Below, piece by piece: positions 1 to 6,615 of a DNA stretch of 6,615 bases. The stretch covers positions 1 through 6,615 of the forward strand of contig JAGWBG010000083.1 in the NCBI GenBank assembly GCA_021296015.1, in the 5' to 3' direction. Origin of the DNA: Dehalococcoidia bacterium. GTDB taxonomy: Bacteria; Chloroflexota; Dehalococcoidia; Lucifugimonadales; JAGWBF01. The notes below the pieces were generated by a model. It was given only the letters and a program-made list of their open reading frames with translations, had not been told where the DNA came from and searched no databases. The translations under genes were made by a program, and so were the position numbers. Each line of letters starts with the position of its first letter. Position 1 is the first letter of the stretch.

Positions 1-2
1 TA

Positions 3-1904
3 ATAATCAGCGGACCCGCCGAAGAGCCTGTGCAACTGTACTATTCCTTCGCACAGATGGTGTCCCGCCTCGTGGAAGACGACTACACCATAGACGATCG
101 CACCCGCACCATCAGTCTCACCCAATCAGGAATCGCCAAAATGGAGCAGTGGGCCAAAGTGGGCAACATCTACGACCCTGAGAACTATCATCTTGTCCAC
201 TACATGGAGAATGCTCTCGCCGCTCACGTTCTCAAAAAAAGGGATAAGGAGTACGTGGTGCGAGACGGCCAGGTGGTAATCGTAGACGAGTTCACTGGTC
301 GCCTTCAGTTCGGTCGCCGATGGTCCGATGGCCTTCACCAAGCCGTAGAAGCGAAAGAGGGGCTGAAGGTGCAGCGTGAGAGCATCACCTACGCCACAAT
401 CACCCTTCAGAACTACTTCCGAATGTATGCGAAGCTCGCCGGTATGACAGGGACCGCAGCTACCGAGGCCGAGGAGTTCTACAAGATTTACCGTCTCGAC
501 GTGGCGACGATCCCGACCAACCAGCCCATGGTCCGCGAGGATGCACCGGACCTGATTTACAAGACCATAGAGGGGAAATGGCGGGCCGTGGCAGCTGACA
601 TCCAGCAGCACCACGAGAGTGGCCGCCCCGTCCTGGTCGGCACCACGTCAATCGAGGACTCGGAGAAGTTGAGCAAATTGCTCAACAAGCTTGGTATACC
701 CCATCAGGTACTCAATGCCAAGCAACACGAGAGGGAAGCTAATATAATAGTCCAGGCAGGCAGCCCGGGCGCTATCACCGTGGCTACCAACATGGCGGGC
801 AGAGGAACAGACATAGTGCTTGGAGGTAATTCTGCGGGCTTGGACATTACCCCCGAAGAATGGAAGAGAGACCACGACCTCGTCCTCTCTCTGGGCGGTC
901 TCCACGTGATAGGCACAGACCACCACGAGGCACGACGCATAGATAATCAGCTCCGTGGCCGGTCCGGTCGCCAGGGTGCCCCGGGAAGCTCCCGTTTCTA
1001 TGCCTCACTGGAAGACGAGCTATTGCGCCGGTTCGGCGGTGACCGAATTAAGAGCATCATGAGCATGGTGGGCTTGGACGAGGATACCCCCATAGAGAAC
1101 CGCATCGTCTCCAAGTCCTTGGAGAGCGCCCAAGTGAAGGTCGAGGGGCAGCATTTCGATGCAAGAAAACATCTGCTGGAATACGATGACGTACTCAACA
1201 ACCAACGTCAGATTGTCTATGCTCAGCGTCGAAGGGCACTGACCAACGGCGATCTGAAGGAAACCGTTCTGGAAATGGTCCACAAAGAGATCAAGTCTCT
1301 CATTTCCAGGTATTTGCCGGGTAAGTACGCCGAAACGTGGGATATAGACGGCTTTCTGGGCGAACTTGGCACTGTCTTCTCACTGCCGCAAGAGTTGGCA
1401 TCGGAGGAGACGCTGTCTTTGCTGAGCAAAGATGCGATAGAAGATAAGCTGACACATCACGCTGATGAAATGTACGAGGTGCGTGAGACACAAATAGGCT
1501 CGGACGATATGCGTGTCCTGGAGCGCCTGTTAACACTGCGCACGCTGGACATCCACTGGCTGCACCACCTCACGGCTATGGACAACCTACGTCAGGGCAT
1601 AGGGCTTCACGCCTACGGTCAAAGAGACCCACTTGTCATGTACAAGACCGAGGGCAGCCGCACGTTCCAGGAACTCCTCGATCGCATCCAGCGTGACATA
1701 GTACATGCTATATACCAGGTATCCTTAAGTCCTGCACGCGGGCCACGGAAATCGGATTCTCAGGAACAGGTCAGCCCGATGACGGCTGCATCGGGTCGGC
1801 AAAAAACCGCCTTACCTGTCGGGGGCCGCAAAACGGGCCGGAACGAGCCTTGCCCGTGCGGCAGTGGCAAGAAATACAAGCGATGCCACGGTGCAAACTC
1901 GTAA
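3..1904 (+). CDS. secA: Protein translocase ATPase SecA, C-terminal part (5' end outside window)
   Basis: SecA is the ATP-driven motor that pushes unfolded preproteins through the SecYEG channel at the inner face of the cytoplasmic membrane. The frame is open to the left edge and begins with IISGPAEEP, which in SecA follows the DEARTP segment just after the Walker B region. About 220 N-terminal residues, with Walker A and B, are therefore missing, and the GTG at 30 is not the real start. 633 residues remain. In order they show the preprotein cross-linking domain (nt ~20-430), KLAGMTGTAATEAEEF opening the second nucleotide-binding domain (~434), TNMAGRGTDIVLGG (~786-827), IGTDHHEARRIDNQLRGRSG (~909-968), the long scaffold helix with HLLEYDDVLNNQR (~1171-1210), the wing region HWLHHLTAMDNLRQGIG (~1554-1604), a low-conservation linker, and a C-terminal zinc motif CPCGSGKKYKRCH (1851-1889, ligands C-x-C-x8-C-H). 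Such tails bind zinc and SecB or ribosomes in other bacteria. An oddity is RQGAPGSS where RQGD is usual. Identity is certain. Confidence 0.97.
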   Translation: MISGPAEEPVQLYYSFAQMVSRLVEDDYTIDDRTRTISLTQSGIAKMEQWAKVGNIYDPENYHLVHYMENALAAHVLKKRDKEYVVRDGQVVIVDEFTGRLQFGRRWSDGLHQAVEAKEGLKVQRESITYATITLQNYFRMYAKLAGMTGTAATEAEEFYKIYRLDVATIPTNQPMVREDAPDLIYKTIEGKWRAVAADIQQHHESGRPVLVGTTSIEDSEKLSKLLNKLGIPHQVLNAKQHEREANIIVQAGSPGAITVATNMAGRGTDIVLGGNSAGLDITPEEWKRDHDLVLSLGGLHVIGTDHHEARRIDNQLRGRSGRQGAPGSSRFYASLEDELLRRFGGDRIKSIMSMVGLDEDTPIENRIVSKSLESAQVKVEGQHFDARKHLLEYDDVLNNQRQIVYAQRRRALTNGDLKETVLEMVHKEIKSLISRYLPGKYAETWDIDGFLGELGTVFSLPQELASEETLSLLSKDAIEDKLTHHADEMYEVRETQIGSDDMRVLERLLTLRTLDIHWLHHLTAMDNLRQGIGLHAYGQRDPLVMYKTEGSRTFQELLDRIQRDIVHAIYQVSLSPARGPRKSDSQEQVSPMTAASGRQKTALPVGGRKTGRNEPCPCGSGKKYKRCHGANS

Positions 1905-1993
1905 ACTATGCTGCACCTCCCGGGTTTTCGGGCATGGAAAGACAATATGAGATGGGCCGGGATGTTGTGGTGGACTGAGTGGATATAGGGGTC

Positions 1994-2275
1994 ATGGTTT
2001 CCAACAAAGAGATAGCCGAGCTTTTCGATAGTATGGCTTCCCTTCTGGAGATAAAAGGAGATAGCATATTCAAGATTCGCGCCTACAGGAGGGCGGCCCG
2101 CATCATAGAGCAGCTACCAACACCCCTAGAGCAGGCTATCAAAGACGGTGTGAACCTGATGAGTATCCCAGGCATCGGCAAAGCTATCAGCAACAAAATT
2201 GAGGAGATGGTCTCCACTGGAAAAGTAGCGACCTATGAAAGACTTAAAGGTGAGTTATCGCCGAGAAATCTTTAG
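1994..2275 (+). CDS. Truncated or stand-alone PolX-type N-terminal helix-hairpin-helix domain protein
   Basis: The protein, 93 residues from this start, matches the N-terminal 8-kDa-like domain of bacterial/archaeal family X DNA polymerases (PolX). The recognisable pieces are NKEIAELFDSMASLLEIKG, then a FKIRAYRRAARIIEQLP helix, then a helix-hairpin-helix hairpin with SIPGIGKAISNKIEEM, then GKVATYERLKGEL. This domain binds gapped DNA or 5' ends in base-excision repair. Full PolX proteins are roughly 570 residues, with a nucleotidyltransferase palm and a PHP phosphoesterase domain; here the reading frame stops at ELSPRNL, just where the second hairpin should begin. The other plus-strand frames downstream to 2350 do not restore a PolX-like sequence. 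It is either a genuine single-domain DNA-binding protein or a decayed remnant. ATG 1994 is chosen because family similarity starts two residues later. In-frame GTG 1979 is possible (98 residues, immediately after a TGA). Neither has a well-spaced Shine-Dalgarno: AGGGG at 1987-1991 is only 2 nt from the ATG. It lies 89 nt after secA on the same strand and may be cotranscribed. Confidence 0.72.
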   Translation: MVSNKEIAELFDSMASLLEIKGDSIFKIRAYRRAARIIEQLPTPLEQAIKDGVNLMSIPGIGKAISNKIEEMVSTGKVATYERLKGELSPRNL

Positions 2276-2350
2276 AGGTTATAGGTACGTCCACTCGACA
2301 GCCGGCGCGGTGGTTTTATTCCCGAGAGCGAACTGCTGGGACAAACGACT

Positions 2351-3085
2351 ATGAGCGAAAGCCACTGCGAAAGGCCCTCTGCTGTCTACCAGGAGTCAGA
2401 AGGAGGCCTTAACGAGCTTGTGCAGAAAGAGCCGGAGGCCGTGTGCCATTTGAAACGTGCGGTCCAATCCGGTAGAGAGTGGCATCTGGCCCTCCTGGAA
2501 GCCATAAGCATGTGGACCATTCCCGAAGAGGAGGTCCACGGCCGCCACTACATCTACCTGGTTAAGGGAGAGGCTTTCGACTGGCTCATTCTTGCGGAGC
2601 GCCTCTGCACAGAGTTGGACGACTTGGTACCAATGGAGGAGAAAGAGCGGCTGCTATTCCAGGGTAGGCTACCAGGTAGCATCACTACGGCGGAGTTCCA
2701 AGAGTTGATAGGCCACAATAAGCACAGGGCCTTCCTCAACTATTGGTACGGCGTGGTGGTGGAAGAAGCCCTACAACTTTCGGTGGAGGAAGAAGTACGC
2801 AAACAGCATCTTTCCCGGGGCTTCGCCGACAGTGAAGACCTGATGGAAGAAGCTTTTATGCGTATTTACAATGATACACGCTCTAACCTGGCAAAAGAGT
2901 TTCTGAAGAGCAAAAGCGACCCCAGACGGAGGACTCTTACCCTCACGGAGATGAAGGAGTTTACTTACCAGCTTTTCAAGAGGAGGCTCAAACTCTGGGA
3001 TCCGGCCAGGGTAGCCAGTGACACCCGTAAGGGACTGGAGAGGTTGGACAAACTTCGGGCCTGCGACACGTCCGTTACCACCTAG
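2351..3085 (+). CDS. Hypothetical protein of 244 aa, probably soluble and mostly helical
   Basis: I do not recognise a named family. The product is rich in Glu, Leu, Arg and Lys and shows no signal peptide or membrane segment. It looks largely alpha-helical. Distinct stretches are EWHLALLEAISMWTIPEEE (residues 43-61), HGRHYIYLVKGEAFDWLILA (63-82), LIGHNKHRAFLNYWYGVVVE (119-138), an acidic helix around 145-175 and a basic C-terminal part (DPRRRTLTLTEMKEF at 190-204, then QLFKRRLKLWDPAR at 207-220). The aromatic-rich central blocks look constrained rather than random, and codon use resembles the neighbours, so this is very likely a real gene. The ATG at 2351 has no clear ribosome site. A strong AAGGAGG at 2400-2406 precedes in-frame GTG 2420 (codon 24) but with a long 13-nt spacer, so the true start may be later. 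It follows the PolX-domain gene by 75 nt and converges on valS, 36 nt away. No function is proposed. Confidence 0.8.
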   Translation: MSESHCERPSAVYQESEGGLNELVQKEPEAVCHLKRAVQSGREWHLALLEAISMWTIPEEEVHGRHYIYLVKGEAFDWLILAERLCTELDDLVPMEEKERLLFQGRLPGSITTAEFQELIGHNKHRAFLNYWYGVVVEEALQLSVEEEVRKQHLSRGFADSEDLMEEAFMRIYNDTRSNLAKEFLKSKSDPRRRTLTLTEMKEFTYQLFKRRLKLWDPARVASDTRKGLERLDKLRACDTSVTT

Positions 3086-3121
3086 AAGCTGAGAGCCTGT
3101 GTTACAAAGTGCCTTCTCCCG

Positions 3122-5869
3122 TCAGGGTAGCTGAGTAAGGATTTCTTGCAGGCGCTCTCTACGTTCTTGAAGGGAGTTGAGTCGCTCCTGCTCTCGCTCC
3201 ACCACCTCTTCAGGGGCCTTTGAACTGAAATCCGAGTTGGACAGGAGCCCTCGTACCCGCTCCAAGCCGGCATCGCACTCCTCAAGTTCCTTATTAAGAC
3301 GCACCCTCTCAGCCGAGAGGTCCACAACACCCGCCAGGGGCAACGTTACGACCAGAGGGACCTCGGACCCGTGGCGATCAATCACAAGAGTCATCGCCTC
3401 ACCGGCCGGTGGACGCTCTTCTGAACCGTCAATTATGTAGAGAGGTTCCACGCGGGCCAGGGTGCGTATGGCCGGCGACTCCTCCTCCACGGCCTCTTTC
3501 AACCCGTTAGTATCCACGGTAGCTTCAAGGCGCTGACCGGAGGGAATGTGTAGCTGGGCACGGGCGTTCCGGATAGCCCGTATCATCAGAATGATGGTGA
3601 GCATCTCGCTCTCCGACTCATGGTCAATGCGGGCCGCATTGGACTCAGGGTACGGGGCATTCATAATAGACTCGGGCAAATCACCCTCATTGGGCAGGCG
3701 GCGAATGAGGTTCTGCCATATCTCCTCGGTTATAAAGGGCATAAAGGGATGCAACAGGCGCAGGGTGCGCTCCAGCACGTGGGCAAGCACCCTTGAGGCC
3801 GTGGTATCACCAGACCTTAAACGTACCTTGGCCATCTCAATGTACCAGTCACAGAATTCGCCCCATAGAAACTCGTAGATTACTCGTTGGGCTTCGCCAA
3901 GCTCGTACTCCCTGAGATAGCCGTTCACCGAACTGACAACCAGGTTCAGACGGTGGAGAATCCATCTATCCTCGCGATTTCGCGTTTCCGGCGGGTCATA
4001 CCATCCGGCCAGGGACGCGAGGTCAACCCCCTCCAGGCTGGTCACCACGAACCGGGCGGCGTTCCAGAGCTTGTTGGCGAAGTTGCGACTGGACTCCAAC
4101 TTCGACTCCCCCAAACGGAGGTCGTTTCCCGGAGCGGTCCCCGTGGTCAGAGCAAAGCGCAGCGCATCGGTGCCGAACTGGTCAATAAGCTGGAGTGGGT
4201 CAAGGACATTGCCTTTGGTCTTGCTCATTTTCACGCCCTGAGTGTCCCGTATCAAGCCGTGAAGAAAGACGGTGTGAAAAGGCTCGCGTCCCGTATTCGC
4301 CAGGCCCATCATTATCATACGGGCCACCCAGAAGAAGATGATGTCGTAGCCCGTCTCCATAACGAAGGAGTCGTATCCCTGGGTAGCATGGTCGTGGTCG
4401 GGCCGGGGATAGAAATACCTCATGTCATCCGTATCCTCCGGCCATCCCAGGGTGGAGTGAGTCCAGAGACCCGAGCTAAACCAGGTGTCCAGCACGTCCG
4501 GGTCCTGCCAGATTCGGGTGGAGGCGCAATGTTCGCAGTGGTCCGGGTCCTCTATGCTCACCGTCTGGCCCTGGCAGTCCCGACAATACCACACCGGGAT
4601 GCGGTGGCCCCACCATAGCTGACGGCTGATGCACCAGTCCCGGATATTCTCCAGCCAGTTGAGGTATACGCGGCCGAACCGTTCGGGTACTATGCGTATG
4701 CGGTCCTCGGTGACAGCCCTGTAAGCTCGGCCCGCAATTGAATCCGGGTCATCATGTGTACCTACGTTCATGAACCACTGGATGCTCACTAGGGGCTCCA
4801 CCACGGTTTTGCACCTCTGGCAGTGCCCTACAGAGTGCCGGTAAGGTTCGATTCTCTCGATTAGCCCTTCCGTCTCCAGTTGGTTCACTATTCCTTCACG
4901 GCACTCAAACCGCTCTCTCCCCTCGTAAGGGCCGGCCTCAGATGTCATCGCACCATCAGGTCCAATAACTGTGACCACCGGCAGGTTGTGGCGCTGGCCG
5001 ATTTCAAAGTCGGTGGGGTCATGCCCCGGAGTAACTTTGAGAGCACCCGTGCCAAATTCGGGGTCCAGGGCCGGATCGGCTATGACGGGAATCCCTCGGC
5101 CCATAACCGGCAACACCAGGCTCTGCCCTACCAGGGAGCTATAACGGGGATCGTCAGGATGGACAGCCACAGCCGTATCTCCCAGCATGGTCTCGGGCCT
5201 GGTAGTCGCTACCGTTATATGTCCGGGACCATCGGCCAAGGGATAGCGTATATGATACAGATTACCGTTCAACTCCTCGTGTTCCACCTCGAGGTCGGAG
5301 AGGGCCGTGGAGCAGCGAACGCACCAGTTGATAAGGCGTTCTCCCTTGTATATGAGGCCCTTCTCGTAAAGGTTGACGAAAGTAGTCCGCACCGCCCTGC
5401 TGGGTCCAGGGTCGAGAGTGAAACGAAGGCGAGACCAATCGCAAGATGTTCCAAGGCGCTTATGCTGCTCGTCTATGGTGTTCCCGTACTTCCTGACCCA
5501 TTCCCACACTTGCTCAAGGAACTTCTCACGGCCAAGCTCCTGCCGGCTGGTGCCCTGCCTGGCTAACTGTTGCTCAACTACCCATTGGGTCGCAATTCCG
5601 GCGTGGTCCTTGCCCGGCAGCCAGAGTGTGGAGTCCCCCAGCATACGATGCCATCGGCAAAGCACGTCTTCCACGGCCGCGGTGAGTGCATGACCCAAGT
5701 GTAGCTCACCCGTCACGTTGGGAGGGGGCATTATGAGGACGAAAGGAGGTTTTTGAGGGTGATTGTTGGGCGTGATGGTAGCATTCTCCATCCAGAAACT
5801 AAATATGCGCTCCTCGACGTCAGCGGGGTTATATGCCTTGGAAATTTCCCCTATCGCTTCCTGCGCCAT
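3122..5869 (-). CDS. valS: Valine-tRNA ligase (ValRS), complete
   Basis: This class I aminoacyl-tRNA synthetase charges tRNA-Val with valine in the cytoplasm and hydrolyses mischarged Thr-tRNA. The 915 residues are close to the usual bacterial length (about 880-950). Visible in order are the N-terminal AYNPADVEERIFSFW; the HIGH-type signature PPPNVTGELHLGH (48-60); NWCVRCSTALSDLEVE (181-196); the CP1 editing domain with TTRPETMLGDTAVAVHPDD (222-240) and GTGALKVTPGHDPTDFEIG (273-291); CysX2Cys pairs at 350/353 and at 429/432 with 445/448, likely zinc ligands; DWCISRQLWWGHRIPVWYC (411-429); GYDIIFFWVARMIMMG (507-522); and the KMSKS-type loop KMSKTKGNVLDP (547-558). An anticodon-binding helical domain (~630-780) follows, then a C-terminal coiled-coil arm (~850-912) with the family phrase SSKAPEEVVEREQERL. 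The ATG start is supported by GGAGAGG 9 nt upstream. One oddity is an insertion of about 12 residues at 489-500. It lies 61 nt downstream of the cupin gene on the same strand. Confidence 0.98.
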   Translation of the reverse strand: MAQEAIGEISKAYNPADVEERIFSFWMENATITPNNHPQKPPFVLIMPPPNVTGELHLGHALTAAVEDVLCRWHRMLGDSTLWLPGKDHAGIATQWVVEQQLARQGTSRQELGREKFLEQVWEWVRKYGNTIDEQHKRLGTSCDWSRLRFTLDPGPSRAVRTTFVNLYEKGLIYKGERLINWCVRCSTALSDLEVEHEELNGNLYHIRYPLADGPGHITVATTRPETMLGDTAVAVHPDDPRYSSLVGQSLVLPVMGRGIPVIADPALDPEFGTGALKVTPGHDPTDFEIGQRHNLPVVTVIGPDGAMTSEAGPYEGRERFECREGIVNQLETEGLIERIEPYRHSVGHCQRCKTVVEPLVSIQWFMNVGTHDDPDSIAGRAYRAVTEDRIRIVPERFGRVYLNWLENIRDWCISRQLWWGHRIPVWYCRDCQGQTVSIEDPDHCEHCASTRIWQDPDVLDTWFSSGLWTHSTLGWPEDTDDMRYFYPRPDHDHATQGYDSFVMETGYDIIFFWVARMIMMGLANTGREPFHTVFLHGLIRDTQGVKMSKTKGNVLDPLQLIDQFGTDALRFALTTGTAPGNDLRLGESKLESSRNFANKLWNAARFVVTSLEGVDLASLAGWYDPPETRNREDRWILHRLNLVVSSVNGYLREYELGEAQRVIYEFLWGEFCDWYIEMAKVRLRSGDTTASRVLAHVLERTLRLLHPFMPFITEEIWQNLIRRLPNEGDLPESIMNAPYPESNAARIDHESESEMLTIILMIRAIRNARAQLHIPSGQRLEATVDTNGLKEAVEEESPAIRTLARVEPLYIIDGSEERPPAGEAMTLVIDRHGSEVPLVVTLPLAGVVDLSAERVRLNKELEECDAGLERVRGLLSNSDFSSKAPEEVVEREQERLNSLQERRERLQEILTQLP

Positions 5870-5878
5870 ATCTTATAT

Positions 5879-5885
5879 CCTCTCC
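5879..5885 (-). promoter_or_regulatory. Ribosome binding site of valS
   Basis: On the minus strand GGAGAGG lies 9 nt before the valS ATG. It fixes the start at 5869, and the conserved N-terminal ValRS sequence begins about a dozen residues later. Confidence 0.7.
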
Positions 5886-5892
5886 ATACATC

Positions 5893-5914
5893 AAAAAACC
5901 GGCCGAAAGCGCCG
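5893..5914 (-). terminator. Weak candidate intrinsic terminator between the cupin gene and valS
   Basis: Read on the minus strand, CGGC-GCTTTCG-GCCG can form a 4-bp GC stem with a 7-nt loop, possibly one further pair beside a bulged G. One G and then six T follow. This is the layout of a rho-independent terminator for the upstream cupin transcript, but the stem is short. The T-tract ends about 23 nt before the valS ATG, so if it works valS would need a promoter inside the cupin gene or would rely on read-through. Confidence 0.35.
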
Positions 5915-5930
5915 CATCTCCCCAACGCAT

Positions 5931-6263
5931 CTAATCGGGCAGGGGCACGGAGACGGTTACACGATCGCCTACGGCCAGAGTCGTGTGGCCGCGGCCGGTC
6001 AAGTCCTCAGCCATCAGTATATCGCCGGGGCCAAGGGAACGCTTCCTTCCGTCGCCTAAGCCAATCTCCATCGCACCGGAGAGAATGAACAGGTACTGAC
6101 GGCGGGGAGCGTTGTGCCAGTCGCTAAAATTCCCGTCGGCAGAACGACGGAAGGTCAGGTCGGCGCCGGCCTTCAACTTTACGTGCTCCACCTCGCCGGA
6201 TGGTGTATCCAGGTCCTCAAAATGGGACTGCCCGTCGTTGCCGGTATAAAGCCGGATTATCAT
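5931..6263 (-). CDS. Small single-domain cupin protein
   Basis: This 110-residue protein has the size and pattern of a one-domain beta-barrel cupin. The core runs from FSDWHNAPRRQYLFILSGAM (residues 46-65), the first cupin strand-turn block ending in the conserved Gly 63, through GLGDGRKRSLGPGDILMAED (68-87), to LTGRGHTTLAVGDRVTV (88-104). His50 and His93 are plausible metal ligands, and Gln56 sits where many cupins have Glu or Gln. The classical HxH of motif 1 is absent, so metal binding is uncertain. No signal peptide or membrane segment is present, so it is probably cytoplasmic. The ATG start is well supported by AAGGAGGT 6 nt upstream. It begins 81 nt after the stop of the amidohydrolase gene on the same strand, suggesting cotranscription and a shared metabolic role. 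Cupins of this kind range from sugar or ureide isomerases and dioxygenases to ligand sensors. The substrate cannot be read from the sequence. Confidence 0.88.
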   Translation of the reverse strand: MIIRLYTGNDGQSHFEDLDTPSGEVEHVKLKAGADLTFRRSADGNFSDWHNAPRRQYLFILSGAMEIGLGDGRKRSLGPGDILMAEDLTGRGHTTLAVGDRVTVSVPLPD

Positions 6264-6269
6264 GGGGAT

Positions 6270-6277
6270 ACCTCCTT
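6270..6277 (-). promoter_or_regulatory. Strong ribosome binding site of the cupin gene
   Basis: AAGGAGGT on the minus strand is a near-perfect match to the 16S rRNA 3' end, 6 nt before the ATG at 6263. It decides the cupin start and suggests efficient translation. Confidence 0.85.
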
Positions 6278-6344
6278 AACTTTCACCACCCGTCGTCAAC
6301 TATCATCCCACTCCCGGTGGAAGGGCAGGCAGTAATGACCGCTC

Positions 6345-6615
6345 CTAACACGCCGGTCTGTTGAGTACATCCTGTTCTATTTTGCGGGGGATACGCTGGC
6401 CGCTCAAGGTCCCGGAGAACTGACCGTTTTCCACCACCACCTTCCCGCGCAATATGGTAGTCACCGGCCATCCCTCAATCTCAGTCCCTTCCCAGATGCT
6501 ATAGTCACCGATGTGGAAGTCGTTCATCGAGAGGGTCTTGCGTATGCCAGGGTCTATGAGCACAATGTCGGCGTCGCTGCCCGGCGCTATGGCTCCCTTG
6601 CGAGGGTAGTAGCCC
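6345..6615 (-). CDS. Dihydropyrimidinase / hydantoinase-type amidohydrolase, C-terminal fragment (5' end outside window)
   Basis: The minus-strand frame is open to the right edge and supplies the last 89 residues of a cyclic-amide hydrolase. Positions 1-17, GYYPRKGAIAPGSDADI, are the hallmark that precedes the final beta-sandwich of urease-superfamily amidohydrolases. They are followed by VLIDP, then YSIWEGTEIEGWPVTTILRG, then KVVVENGQFSGTLSGQRIPR. That order, above all the Y-x-x-(W/Y)-E-G then G-(W/K)-P-V then RG-x-VVV-x-(N/D)-G run, is typical of dihydropyrimidinase, D-hydantoinase and allantoinase-like enzymes. These open the ring of dihydrouracil, hydantoins or related cyclic ureides in the cytoplasm. 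The metal-binding HxH, the carbamylated Lys and the catalytic Asp lie outside the window, so activity and substrate cannot be judged. Dihydroorotase is a less likely alternative. The apparent GTG start at 6563 is internal. The cupin gene follows 81 nt downstream. Confidence 0.88.
   Translation of the reverse strand, partial: GYYPRKGAIAPGSDADIVLIDPGIRKTLSMNDFHIGDYSIWEGTEIEGWPVTTILRGKVVVENGQFSGTLSGQRIPRKIEQDVLNRPAC

Noticed and set aside
126..614. Minus-strand open frame (162 codons) inside secA
   Set aside because: It is fully opposite conserved SecA sequence, so it is a shadow frame.
1917..1935. CCCG-GGTTTT-CGGG hairpin after secA, considered as a terminator
   Set aside because: The stem is only 4 bp and no T-run follows, so it does not fit an intrinsic terminator.
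3086..3121. Convergent 36-nt gap between the 244-aa gene and valS, searched for a bidirectional terminator
   Set aside because: No inverted repeat or T-tract is visible; termination may be Rho-dependent or lie inside the genes.
3887..4618. Long plus-strand open frame (243 codons) opposite valS
   Set aside because: It lies wholly antisense to the well-conserved ValRS catalytic domain, has no family-like sequence, and is what high-GC codon bias produces on the opposite strand.
4880..5566. Long plus-strand open frame (228 codons) opposite the ValRS editing domain
   Set aside because: It is an antisense shadow of valS; the translated protein has no recognisable domain and no ribosome site.
6264..6344. 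CCACC...GGTGG inverted repeat between the amidohydrolase and cupin genes
   Set aside because: The arms are only 5 nt with a loop of more than 20 nt and no T-run; nothing marks it as functional. The gap otherwise holds only the cupin ribosome site.
6283..6471. Minus-strand open frame (62 codons) overlapping the amidohydrolase tail in another frame
   Set aside because: It overlaps the clearly conserved amidohydrolase frame and has no family-like sequence.

Overview
This 6.6-kb window looks like ordinary bacterial chromosome at moderate to high GC. It is densely packed with coding sequence and shows no insertion sequence, phage gene, CRISPR array, rRNA or tRNA. The sequence cannot settle the host. 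The wording of SecA and ValRS, with an uncharacterised helical protein between them, gives me an impression of Chloroflexota (Dehalococcoidia-like). That is an inference and could be tested by a SecA or ValRS tree.

Layout. The left half reads on the plus strand: the C-terminal three quarters of secA (cut by the left edge), a very short gene carrying only the N-terminal helix-hairpin-helix domain of a family X DNA polymerase, and a 244-residue protein I cannot assign. The right half reads on the minus strand. In transcription order it holds the tail of a dihydropyrimidinase/hydantoinase-type amidohydrolase (cut by the right edge), a small cupin protein, and a complete valine-tRNA ligase (valS). 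The two blocks converge at about 3086-3121 with only 36 nt between stop codons and no evident hairpin terminator there.

Function. SecA (export motor) and ValRS (tRNA charging) are housekeeping genes. The amidohydrolase and cupin sit 81 nt apart on one strand and probably form the 3' end of a metabolic operon. A weak hairpin plus T-tract lies between the cupin gene and valS and may separate or attenuate the two.

Points that stand out are the PolX gene reduced to one domain, the unassigned 244-residue protein, a roughly 12-residue His/Asp-containing insertion in the ValRS catalytic domain, and an Asp-to-Ala change in a conserved SecA motif. I found no convincing new multi-gene system.
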